Shown: piece after piece, positions 42,742-50,924 of the stretch
Position numbering within the stretch: the stretch's first letter is position 1
Layout: every line of letters starts with the position of its first letter
Assembly: GCF_016863115.1 (NCBI RefSeq)
Contig: NZ_BOOG01000020.1
Location: 1 to 64,000, forward strand
Direction: 5' to 3'
From: Sphaerimonospora thailandensis
GTDB lineage: Bacteria > Actinomycetota > Actinomycetes > Streptosporangiales > Streptosporangiaceae
DNA length: 64,000 nucleotides
Translations under genes and position numbers: made by a program
Notes under the pieces: model-generated
Seen by the model: the letters and a program-made list of their open reading frames with translations, nothing else
The model's database searches: none
Told to the model about the DNA's origin: nothing

Positions 42742-43557
42742 TTGCCTGAAGGACACATCATCCACCGGCTCGCCGCCGAGTACGGCAGGCACTTCTCAGA
42801 ACCGGGAACCCCGATCGGAGCGAGCAGCCCCCAGGGCAAGTTCTCCGATGGCGCCGCGCTGCTCGACGGGCAGCGCATGGACGCGACGGATGCCCACGGC
42901 AAGCATCTCTTCCTGGGTTTCGGCCCGATGGGCTGGGTGCGGATCCATCTCGGCCTGTATGGAAGGGTCGCGTTCGGCCCTGCTCCCGTCCCTCTCCCGG
43001 TCGGCGCCGTACGGCTCCGCCTGACGAACGGCGCGAGCTACGCCGACCTGCGCGGCCCCACCGCCTGCGAGCTGATCACTCCTGAGGAGAAGGAGACGGT
43101 GCACGACCGGCTCGGCCCGGACCCGCTGCGCGATCAGGACGATCCCGAGCGGGCATGGCGGCGGATCTCCCGATCCCGCGGCCCGGTCGCGGCCCTGCTC
43201 ATGGACCAGAAGGCGATCGCGGGCGTGGGCAACGTCTACCGGGCCGAGGTCCTCTTCCGGCGCGGCATCGACCCCTACCGTCCCGGGCGCGACCTCGACC
43301 GCGCCGAATGGGACGCCATCTGGTCGGACCTGGTCGCCCTGATGCGCGAGGGCGTACGGCACGGCCGGATCGACACGGTACGACCGGAGCATACGCCCGA
43401 GGCCATGGGCCGGCCGCCTCGGGTCGACGACCACGGCGGCGAGGTCTACGTGTACCGCCGGGCCGGGCAGTCGTGTCACGTCTGCGGCGGCGAGATCCGC
43501 ACCGCGGACCTGGAGTCGCGCAACCTCTTCTGGTGCCCCGCCTGCCAGCCCCGCTGA
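42742..43557 (+). CDS. Fpg/Nei-family DNA glycosylase
   Basis: The 271-residue protein starts PEGH after the initiator, supplying the catalytic Pro2 and Glu3. It has MDQKAIAGVGNVYRAEVLF of the helix-two-turn-helix and ends in a zinc finger (CHVCGG...CPAC) with the Fpg/Nei motif. These enzymes remove oxidised bases and cut the abasic site. PEGH rather than PELP suggests the Nei-like branch. Start is TTG 42742 with AGGACC upstream. It ends 70 bases from the convergent nrdJ, with a hairpin between. Confidence 0.9.
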   Translation: MPEGHIIHRLAAEYGRHFSEPGTPIGASSPQGKFSDGAALLDGQRMDATDAHGKHLFLGFGPMGWVRIHLGLYGRVAFGPAPVPLPVGAVRLRLTNGASYADLRGPTACELITPEEKETVHDRLGPDPLRDQDDPERAWRRISRSRGPVAALLMDQKAIAGVGNVYRAEVLFRRGIDPYRPGRDLDRAEWDAIWSDLVALMREGVRHGRIDTVRPEHTPEAMGRPPRVDDHGGEVYVYRRAGQSCHVCGGEIRTADLESRNLFWCPACQPR

Positions 43558-43577
43558 CGAACCGGTGACACGCGGAT

Positions 43578-43613
43578 GGGGCGGAGCCCCGGCCCTCGCC
43601 GGTTCTCCGCCCC
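43578..43613. terminator. Bidirectional hairpin terminator
   Basis: GGGGCGGAG (43578-43586) pairs with CTCCGCCCC (43605-43613) across an 18-base loop between the convergent glycosylase and nrdJ genes. Confidence 0.75.
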
Positions 43614-43627
43614 CTCCGTCGGCTCGC

Positions 43628-46600
43628 TCAGCTGCAGCCGCTGGTGCTGCCGCAGCCCTCGCAGACGTAGCAGCTTCCCGCCGGACGCATCTTGGTCCCG
43701 CAGGTCATGCACAGCGGGGCGTCGGCCGTACGGCCCTGGTGGCTCTCCAGAGACGTGCGAGACTCCTCCGTGGATGGTGACTCGGCCGTCCGTGCGGGCT
43801 TCTTCTCCTCGATCGGCGCCGACTGGGCCAGGGCCGCGGTGTCCACGACCTCGCTGAGGGCGGCCGGGTCCTCACCGCGCTGCTCGGCCATACGCTCGGC
43901 CGCCGACAGGACGCCCAGCGCGGCGCGGTCCTCGTACGACAGGTAGTCGAGGGCCAGCCTGCGGAAGATGTAGTCCATGACCGACTGCGCCATCCGGACG
44001 TCCGGGTCGTCGGTCATCCCGGCCGGCTCGAACCGCATGTTGACGAACTTCTGGACGTAGCTCTCCAGCGGCACGCCGTACTGCAGGCCGATCGAGATGG
44101 CCACGGAGAACGCGTCCATCACGCCGGCGAGGGTCGAGCCCTGCTTGGACATCTTGAGGAAGACCTCGCCGAGGCCGTCGTCGGGGTAGGACGAGGCGGT
44201 CATGTACCCCTTGGCGCCGGCCACGGTGAAGCGGGTGGTGATGCTCGGCCGCTGGTTCGGCAGCCGGCGGCGGCGCGGACGCGGCACCTCGACGACCTGG
44301 ACGGCCGGCTTCTCGTCCTTGGCCTCCGCCTCATCGGACGTCTTCTTGGCGGCCGAGAGCGGCTGTCCGACCTTGCAGTTGTCCCGGTAGACGGCGAGCG
44401 CCTTCAGCCCGAGCTTCCAGCCCTCCAGGTAGACCTGCTCGATATCGTCCACACTGGCCGATTCGGGAAGGTTGACCGTTTTTGAGATCGCGCCGGACAG
44501 GAACGGCTGGGTAGCCGCCATCATCCGGACGTGGCCCATCGGGGCGATGGCCCGCTCGCCCATCGCGCAGTCGAACACCTCGTAGTGCTCCCGCTTGAGG
44601 CCGGGGGCGTCCACGACGTGGCCGTGCTCGGCGATGTACTCGACGATCGCCTCGACCTGCTCCTTCTGGTAGCCCAGCTTCCGCAGCGCCCGCGGGATCG
44701 TCTGGTTGACGATCTGCATGGAACCGCCGCCGACGAGCTTCTTGAACTTGACCAGCGCCAAATCGGGCTCAATACCCGTAGTGTCACAATCCATCATGAG
44801 CCCGATGGTGTTGTGGCTCACCATGCCGTTCGCGACATACGTGACGTTGTCCGGAACCGAGAGGTCATAGGTCGGCTGCACGCCGCCGTCCTCGTTCACG
44901 GCCACGGTCTCGAACGCATAGCCGAGCGCATGGGCCAGCCTGGAGTCGAGCGTCTCACTGAAGAGGAGCTTGGCGGTCATCCGGGGAACGCCGGCCGTCC
45001 TGCGGATCGACTGGAGCACCGCGTCCCGCGATCGGTGCCCCTTGGGGACCAGTTCCTCCCAGACCACCCTGGGGAGATGCACGTAGTCCTTCTTCGCCGA
45101 ACGGTCCGGCTCCAGGAAGGCCAGAAGGCTCGCCTTCCGCTCCCCGATGAAGCCGATGATCTCGTCGAAGTTCAGGGCATGGTCGACGTTGCGGAGCCGT
45201 ACCTGGAAGATGTCACCCCCGAACCCGCTGACGGTTTTACGGGTCGTCGTGATCAGCCCGAGCGCGAGCAGCAGCGTCCGGATCTCGCCGGCGAACGACT
45301 GAGACGCGGTCGAAATGCTGGGCACTCCCTCAAGGACGGTCCCGTCGGCCTCGAACAGCCCTCGGAGGAACGCGGCGTAGGTGGCCGCGTCATTCGTCTC
45401 GAGTACGGCGGACGGCACACGAGGAGTCCAGCCCTTCCCCGAGTGGTCCACCCCGGGAAGGTCCTTGGCGAAGCCGGACGCCTGCCACCAGCGCGCCAGC
45501 CTTACGGACTGGAGGACGACCTCGCGGTACCCCTCCCTCTGGGTGACCACGGGCTCCAGGTTGAACAAGCCCTTGGAGAGGATCCGCAACCGCTCGACCA
45601 CGTCGAGGTCGGTGTCAGCCACGCAGAGGCGAATGCCCTTAGCATGCAGGCTGCCGTCGCCCATGAAGTAGCCCACCAGTTCGGCGAGCTCGTCCGTCAC
45701 CACGTCAGGCACTGTAAGGTCGCGGTCCCCCGCGTAATAAGCCTGGTCGAGCACGGGCAGTGGGACCTCACGAGGATCTCCGACCAGCGTCCGGAGCTGC
45801 ATCGGCAGCACGTCCCCCTCGGCGAGGTCGGCGAGCCGCTTCCAGACCCATTCGCCGCTGGCCCGATCGACCACCTTGACGCGGTGGGTGAGCGTGCCCT
45901 GGATCCGGTATCCGCCCTCCGTCCGGATCAGCCGTGTGGGCTCCTCTCCGTTGACGAAGAACTTCGTCGCACGACGAGGCCCCTCGTCGGTGGAGACCGT
46001 CATGTCGAGGTCCTGCCAGCGGTCACCGTACACGTTGCCGATCTCCGACAGTCGCGCCAAACCGCGGTCTGTAGTGACCAGAGTGTCGCCCGTGAGGCAG
46101 CCGGTGGGCGCCAACAATGAGGCTTGTGCGTTCCTATATCCGTTTTTCTCTCCGATGCGCAGGCAGTCCTGCCACTGGCGGGTTGCCTCGCCATGGATGG
46201 CCTTGTCCATGTCGTCGAGCGTGCGCAGGTCGTCGTTGGCCGCCGCGTGCTTGCGCATGACCCGCTTGTGCGGCTCCGCGTTGCGCTGGTAGCCGTCGTA
46301 CGGCCCGACGATCCCGGCGAGCTCGGCCGAGCGACGGTAGGACACGGCGGTCATCAGCGAGGTGATCGCCGCGGCGATCGCCCGGCCGCCTTCGGAGTCG
46401 TACGCGTGGCCGGTGGCCATGAGCAGCGCGCCCAGGTTGGCGTACCCGATGCCGAGCTGCCGGTACGCCCGGCTCGTCTCGGTGATCTTCTCGGTCGGGA
46501 AGTCGGCGAAGGTGATCGAGATGTCCATCGCGGTGATGATCAGCTCGGTCAGCTTGACGAAGTCCGCGATGTCGAAGGCGCCGTCGTCACGCAGGAACTT

Positions 46601-47758
46601 CAGCAGGTTGATCGACGCGAGGTTGCACGAGGAGTTGTCCAGGTGGAGGTACTCAGAGCAGGGGTTGCTCGCGGTGATGCGCCCGGTCTCCGGACAGGTG
46701 TGCCAGTCGTTGATCGTGTCGTCGTACTGCAGGCCGGGGTCGGCGCACTCCCACGCGGCCTGGGCCATCTTACGGAAGAGGCCCTTGGCGTCGACCTCCT
46801 CGATGACCTCGCCGGTCAGCCTGGCCCGCAGGCCGAACCCGTCACCGGCCTCGACCGCCCGCATGAACTCGTCCGAGACGCGGACCGAGTTGTTGGCGTT
46901 CTGGTACTGCACGGACACGATGTCCTTGCCGCCCAGGTCCATGTCGAAACCGGCGTCGCGCAGGGCGCGGATCTTGTCCTCCTCCCGCGCCTTGGTCTCG
47001 ATGAACTCCTCGATGTCCGGGTGGTCGACGTCGAGGACGACCATCTTGGCGGCCCGGCGGGTCGCGCCGCCCGACTTGATCGTGCCGGCCGAGGCGTCGG
47101 CGCCGCGCATGAAGGAGACCGGGCCGCTGGCCGTGCCGCCGCTGGACAGGAGCTCCTTCGACGACCGGATGCGGGAGAGGTTGATCCCGGAGCCGGAGCC
47201 GCCCTTGAAGATCACCCCTTCTTCCTTGTACCAGTCGAGAATCGCCTCCATCGTGTCATTTACGGACAAAATGAAGCACGCCGATACCTGCTGAGGGGAG
47301 GCGGTGCCGACGTTGAACCACACGGGGGAGTTGAAGCTGAAGACCTGGTGGATCAGGGCGTGCTTGAGCTCGTGATCGAAGATCTCCGCGTCCTCGTCGG
47401 TGGCGAAGTAGCCGTGCTCGACGCCGGTCCTGGTGTAGACGCCGACCACCCGGTCGACGAGCTGCTTGAGGCTCCACTCGCGCTGCGGGGTGCCGACGGC
47501 GCCGCGGAAGTACTTGGTGGTCACGATGTTGGCCGCGTTGACCGACCAGAAGTCGGGGAACTCCACACCGCGCTGCTCGAAGTTGACCGAGCCGTCGCGC
47601 CAGTTCGTCATCACGACGTCACGGCGCTCCCAGCGGACCTCGTCGTACGGATGCACTCCGGGAGTGGTGAAGACTCGCTTGATCTTCAGCCCCTTGCGCG
47701 AACGCCTGCTCCCGCGATCCCCCGCGCCGGTCGCGGTGCCGTTCGCGATCTCCGTCAT
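43628..47758 (-). CDS. nrdJ: Class II (B12-dependent) ribonucleotide reductase containing an intein
   Basis: The 1376-residue precursor consists of an N-extein (1-553), an intein (554-983) and a C-extein (984-1376). The extein carries FNSPVWFNVG, KGGSGSGINLSRIRSSKE and the active-site segment NPCSEYLHLDNSSCN. The C-terminal CMTCGTKMRPAGSCYVCEG provides redox cysteines. The mature 946-residue enzyme makes deoxynucleotides with adenosylcobalamin and needs no oxygen. ATG 47758 follows GGGGGAAG. It lies 150 bases after nrdR on the same strand and is presumably repressed by NrdR. The intein must splice before activity. Confidence 0.95.
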   Translation of the reverse strand: MTEIANGTATGAGDRGSRRSRKGLKIKRVFTTPGVHPYDEVRWERRDVVMTNWRDGSVNFEQRGVEFPDFWSVNAANIVTTKYFRGAVGTPQREWSLKQLVDRVVGVYTRTGVEHGYFATDEDAEIFDHELKHALIHQVFSFNSPVWFNVGTASPQQVSACFILSVNDTMEAILDWYKEEGVIFKGGSGSGINLSRIRSSKELLSSGGTASGPVSFMRGADASAGTIKSGGATRRAAKMVVLDVDHPDIEEFIETKAREEDKIRALRDAGFDMDLGGKDIVSVQYQNANNSVRVSDEFMRAVEAGDGFGLRARLTGEVIEEVDAKGLFRKMAQAAWECADPGLQYDDTINDWHTCPETGRITASNPCSEYLHLDNSSCNLASINLLKFLRDDGAFDIADFVKLTELIITAMDISITFADFPTEKITETSRAYRQLGIGYANLGALLMATGHAYDSEGGRAIAAAITSLMTAVSYRRSAELAGIVGPYDGYQRNAEPHKRVMRKHAAANDDLRTLDDMDKAIHGEATRQWQDCLRIGEKNGYRNAQASLLAPTGCLTGDTLVTTDRGLARLSEIGNVYGDRWQDLDMTVSTDEGPRRATKFFVNGEEPTRLIRTEGGYRIQGTLTHRVKVVDRASGEWVWKRLADLAEGDVLPMQLRTLVGDPREVPLPVLDQAYYAGDRDLTVPDVVTDELAELVGYFMGDGSLHAKGIRLCVADTDLDVVERLRILSKGLFNLEPVVTQREGYREVVLQSVRLARWWQASGFAKDLPGVDHSGKGWTPRVPSAVLETNDAATYAAFLRGLFEADGTVLEGVPSISTASQSFAGEIRTLLLALGLITTTRKTVSGFGGDIFQVRLRNVDHALNFDEIIGFIGERKASLLAFLEPDRSAKKDYVHLPRVVWEELVPKGHRSRDAVLQSIRRTAGVPRMTAKLLFSETLDSRLAHALGYAFETVAVNEDGGVQPTYDLSVPDNVTYVANGMVSHNTIGLMMDCDTTGIEPDLALVKFKKLVGGGSMQIVNQTIPRALRKLGYQKEQVEAIVEYIAEHGHVVDAPGLKREHYEVFDCAMGERAIAPMGHVRMMAATQPFLSGAISKTVNLPESASVDDIEQVYLEGWKLGLKALAVYRDNCKVGQPLSAAKKTSDEAEAKDEKPAVQVVEVPRPRRRRLPNQRPSITTRFTVAGAKGYMTASSYPDDGLGEVFLKMSKQGSTLAGVMDAFSVAISIGLQYGVPLESYVQKFVNMRFEPAGMTDDPDVRMAQSVMDYIFRRLALDYLSYEDRAALGVLSAAERMAEQRGEDPAALSEVVDTAALAQSAPIEEKKPARTAESPSTEESRTSLESHQGRTADAPLCMTCGTKMRPAGSCYVCEGCGSTSGCS
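44810..46099 (-). other. Intein with LAGLIDADG endonuclease inside NrdJ
   Basis: This 430-codon in-frame insert splits the conserved motif APTG/TIGLM. It begins with Cys (CLTGDTLVTTDRG, block A), has GTLTHRVKVVD (block B), and ends with VANGMVSHN before Thr, the usual His-Asn splice end. The +1 residue is Thr, as in class 1 inteins. Between these lie two dodecapeptide motifs, LVGYFMGDGS and FLRGLFEADG, with aspartates intact, so the homing endonuclease may be active. Confidence 0.93.
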
Positions 47759-47908
47759 GACTTCCCCCTTCTAGGGGCCCGTGGAGCCCCTTCGTGTCGG
47801 ACCACGTGCCTGCCCTGTTCAGACTGCTCAACCACTGAGACTGCTCACCCGCGCTGCCCAACCACGCCATGACCACATCGTCGCGCTGCCCTGCGGCCTC
47901 GGATCGGG

Positions 47909-48373
47909 CTATCGCCCGTCAGCGGCGGCTCGCGCGACTCTGAGCTGCTCGATCTCCGCCTCGAAGTCGGCCAGCGTCTCGAATCCGCGGTAGACGGAGG
48001 CGAAGCGCAGGTAGGCGACCTCATCGAGATCCCGTAGTGGGCCGAGGATGGCCAGTCCCACCTCGTGCGAGGGGATATCGGCCGCTCCCGTGGCCCGGAT
48101 GGTCTCCTCCACCCGCTGCCCGAGTTGGGCCAGCGAGTCCTCGCTGACCGGCCGCCCCTGGCAGGCCCGCCGCACCCCCGCGATGACCTTGTCGCGCGAG
48201 AACGGCTCGGTGACCCCGCTGCGCTTGCTCACCATCAGCAGCACGGTCTCCTGCGTGGTGAACCTGCGCCCGCACTGGGGGCAGGAGCGCCTGCGGCGGA
48301 TGGCCGCTCCGTCCTCTGTCGATCGGCTGTCGATGACCCGCGTGTCCGGATGACGACAGAACGGGCAGTACAC
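47909..48373 (-). CDS. nrdR: Transcriptional repressor of ribonucleotide reductase genes
   Basis: This 154-residue protein has the full NrdR layout. A zinc ribbon ([16 protein letters not shown] ... [12 protein letters not shown]) is followed by an ATP-cone ([20 protein letters not shown]). It senses ATP/dATP and represses RNR genes. Start GTG 48373 has GGAGG 7 bases upstream and gives the family N terminus; the frame stays open to 48451. It is the first gene of the nrdR-nrdJ operon, and two NrdR boxes lie just upstream, so it should control itself. Confidence 0.95.
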   Translation of the reverse strand: MYCPFCRHPDTRVIDSRSTEDGAAIRRRRSCPQCGRRFTTQETVLLMVSKRSGVTEPFSRDKVIAGVRRACQGRPVSEDSLAQLGQRVEETIRATGAADIPSHEVGLAILGPLRDLDEVAYLRFASVYRGFETLADFEAEIEQLRVARAAADGR

Positions 48374-48445
48374 GCCATCGCCTCCCTCAACGCGTCCCTT
48401 GGCACCACATAGCGTGAAACCACAGGTCTGAAACCACGGGTTCAA

Positions 48446-48461
48446 CCACAAGGTCTAGGGA
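48446..48461 (-). promoter_or_regulatory. NrdR box 2
   Basis: Read leftwards the sequence is TCCCTAGACCTTGTGG. It keeps the core positions of the NrdR consensus (C-W-A near the left, T-W-G-T-G at the right). Its centre is 32 bases, three helical turns, from the other box. Confidence 0.65.
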
Positions 48462-48477
48462 ACTTACACCGATGTGA

Positions 48478-48493
48478 CTACTAGATGTTGTGG
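48478..48493 (-). promoter_or_regulatory. NrdR box 1
   Basis: Read leftwards the sequence is CCACAACATCTAGTAG, with CWA-AT-TWGT at the conserved positions of the NrdR consensus. Paired boxes three turns apart are the usual NrdR operator. Confidence 0.7.
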
Positions 48494-48866
48494 TCCAACC
48501 GTAGGAGTGCCCGACCTTGAACGCAAGTTGGCGAGCACATCGGAATCGAAGTCCCTGTTCACCTCGGCGTGTCGCGGCAGACCCCCCGGACCGGCCGACC
48601 ATACCCCGGCCGCGCCCCCGCGACATCCCCGACGGCACTCCCGGCCGGCGCCACGGGCGGACTCCCAGGCGGCCCGGTCGTCGAGGCCGCGAAACACTCG
48701 AGACGCGAGTCCGGAAATCACCGCGACGCTTTCCTTATCCCTCCCGACATCCCTCCCCTTCGCGAACGAATGCTCAGAAGAAGGGAAATCTAGAAAGTCG
48801 AACACGATGTCGATCGAACTCCCGTACGATGTGACGGAACGCCAGGATCTGCGATTTAGCCAAAAA

Positions 48867-48882
48867 TCGAACAATTGTTTGA
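48867..48882 (+). promoter_or_regulatory. SOS (LexA) box upstream of lexA
   Basis: TCGAACAATTGTTTGA matches the actinobacterial LexA box TCGAAC-N4-GTTCGA with one change. It lies 86 bases before the lexA start, so LexA should repress its own gene until DNA damage. Confidence 0.8.
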
Positions 48883-48967
48883 TGATGATCTTGAATCGCG
48901 GTACGGTCGCCCTGAGCAGTGCAGAAACCCTGAGCAACGCAGGGAACACGGATTGAGAGGTGGCATC

Positions 48968-49678
48968 GTGAGTGACCGAAGCGCCAAGGCGGATGACGCA
49001 GGCGACCTCGCGGTTCGCAGGCGTGACTCGCTTGGCCTCACCCCGAGGCAGCGCAAGATCCTTGAGGTGATCCGGGATTCGGTCCAACAGCGCGGCTATC
49101 CGCCGTCGATGCGGGAGATCGGGGAAGCGGTCCATCTGACCAGCACCTCGAGCGTGTCACACCAGCTCACGGCGCTCCAGCGTAAGGGGTATCTGCGCCG
49201 TGACCCGCACCGCCCCAGGGCTCTGGAGGTCCGGCTGCCCGGCGAGCCGGTCCTGTGGGTCGACCCGGACGCCGCCCAGGAGGAGGGGGGCTTCAACCGC
49301 CCCACCGCCGCCTTCGTACCGCTGGTCGGCCGGATCGCCGCGGGCGGGCCGATCCTCGCCGAACAGAGCATCGAGGACGTGTTCGCGCTGCCGAAGCAGC
49401 TCGTCGGCGAGGGCACGCTGTTCCTGCTCCAGGTGTCCGGCGATTCCATGATCGAGGCGGCGATCGCCGACGGCGACTGGGTCGTCGTGCGGCAGCAGCC
49501 GGTGGCGGACAACGGCGACATCGTGGCCGCGATGATCGACGGCGAGGCCACGGTGAAGACCTTCAAGCGCAAGGACGGGCACGTGTGGCTGATACCGCAC
49601 AATCCGAACTACGAGCCCATCCCCGGCGACGAGGCCACCGTCCTCGGCAAGGTCACGGCGGTCCTGCGCAAGCTCTAG
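48968..49678 (+). CDS. lexA: LexA repressor of the SOS response
   Basis: The 236-residue protein has an N-terminal winged helix ([20 protein letters not shown], then [20 protein letters not shown]) and a peptidase S24 domain. The cleavage site is in RIAAGGPI (Ala-Gly). The nucleophile Ser lies in SGDSMIEA and the Lys in EATVKTFKR. RecA filaments trigger self-cleavage. Start is GTG 48968. It is divergent from nrdR-nrdJ, an arrangement known in other actinomycetes. Confidence 0.95.
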   Translation: MSDRSAKADDAGDLAVRRRDSLGLTPRQRKILEVIRDSVQQRGYPPSMREIGEAVHLTSTSSVSHQLTALQRKGYLRRDPHRPRALEVRLPGEPVLWVDPDAAQEEGGFNRPTAAFVPLVGRIAAGGPILAEQSIEDVFALPKQLVGEGTLFLLQVSGDSMIEAAIADGDWVVVRQQPVADNGDIVAAMIDGEATVKTFKRKDGHVWLIPHNPNYEPIPGDEATVLGKVTAVLRKL

Positions 49679-49750
49679 GCACTCCCCGGCCGTTTTCCCT
49701 TGGACTTCGCGGTGCGAGCGCGCCGCGAAGCAACGGATTAGGGTGGTCCC

Positions 49751-50920
49751 GTGACTTATGAGTGCGATGTGCCGGATGACGTGGATCGGCATGGCCGGGA
49801 TTTACATGGCCTGGACTCGCTCAATGTGACCGCCTGCCGTACCCGTGACGGGATCAAGTGGGGGGTCGTTCCCCCGGATGTGATCCCATCATGGGTGGCC
49901 GACATGGACTTTCCGATCGCCGATGTGATCAGGGAGGCCATCGCACGCCGCGCCGCCACCGACCTCGGCTATCCCACCTGGCTGGAGCAGCCCGGCTGTG
50001 GCCCGCTGGCGGACGCCTTCGCCGAACGCATGGAGAGCCGGTACGGCTGGCGCCCCGACCCCGCCCACGTCAGGACCTACACAGATCTCAACCAGGCGCT
50101 TCAGGTGCTGCTGCATCTGACGACCCGGCCCGGCGACCCGATCGCGCTGCACATGCCGGCCTACAACTCGTTCCTCGAGACGCTCCGAGACATGGGCAGG
50201 CGGGTGCTGCCGATCCCGATCGGGCCGGACGGCCGATTCGAGGTGCCGGACGAGCCCGCGCCCGTGCTGCTCCTGATCAACCCCCAGAACCCCTCGGGCC
50301 GTGTCTTCACCCAGCCGGAGTTGGCCGCGCTGGCCGAGTACGCCGAGCGTCACGACGCACTTGTGATCTCCGATGAGATCCACGCCGACCTCGTCTACTC
50401 CCCCGCCCGTCATATCCCCTTCGCCACGATCCTGCCCGAGCGCACGGTCACGCTGACCTCGGCGTCGAAGGCCTTCAACATGGGCGGCGTCCACTGCGCG
50501 ATCGCCCACATCGGGGCGGAGGCCGTACGGACGGCCCTGGACGGCCGGCCTCCGCACATCTACGGTGCGCCGGGCGCGCTGGACGTCGAGGCGACGGTCG
50601 CGGCCTGGCGGCACGGCGATCGGTGGCTGGAGGAGGTCCTGCGGATCCTGGACCGCAACCGGCAGCTGATCGCTGAGCGGCTCCCCTCTCGAGTCGGCTA
50701 CCGGATGCCCGAGGGGACCTATCTCGCGTGGCTGGACCTGTCCGCGTACGGGTCCCCGGTGGCGACGGACGCCGCGGGTTTCCTGGAGCGGGAGGCCCGG
50801 GTCAAGGTCGGCCCGGGCCCCCTCTACGGCGGCGGCGATGCCTTCGTCCGCCTCAACTTCGGGACGTCAGAGGCGATCCTGGAGGAGATCCTGGCCAGGA
50901 TCTCCTCCGCTCTCGCCTGA
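49751..50920 (+). CDS. PatB/MalY-like PLP-dependent aminotransferase or C-S lyase
   Basis: The 389-residue protein is a fold-type I PLP enzyme. The start WVADMDFPIADVIREA is characteristic of the MalY/PatB branch. Cofactor residues are in LLINPQNPSGRVF and ISDEIHADLVY, and the Schiff-base lysine is in SASKAFNMGG. MalY/PatB enzymes cleave cystathionine or other S-conjugates (beta-lyase), though some act as aminotransferases. Start GTG 49751 has only GGGTGG in front. It is convergent with the tricorn gene with a 4-base gap. Confidence 0.85.
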   Translation: MTYECDVPDDVDRHGRDLHGLDSLNVTACRTRDGIKWGVVPPDVIPSWVADMDFPIADVIREAIARRAATDLGYPTWLEQPGCGPLADAFAERMESRYGWRPDPAHVRTYTDLNQALQVLLHLTTRPGDPIALHMPAYNSFLETLRDMGRRVLPIPIGPDGRFEVPDEPAPVLLLINPQNPSGRVFTQPELAALAEYAERHDALVISDEIHADLVYSPARHIPFATILPERTVTLTSASKAFNMGGVHCAIAHIGAEAVRTALDGRPPHIYGAPGALDVEATVAAWRHGDRWLEEVLRILDRNRQLIAERLPSRVGYRMPEGTYLAWLDLSAYGSPVATDAAGFLEREARVKVGPGPLYGGGDAFVRLNFGTSEAILEEILARISSALA

Positions 50921-50924
50921 CGGG

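Larger units (their letters stand above)
48374..48967. other. Divergent regulatory region between nrdR and lexA (594 bp)
   Basis: No gene is supported. It contains two NrdR boxes near the nrdR side and one SOS box near the lexA side. The middle, about 48500-48780, shows no element that I recognise. Confidence 0.6.
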
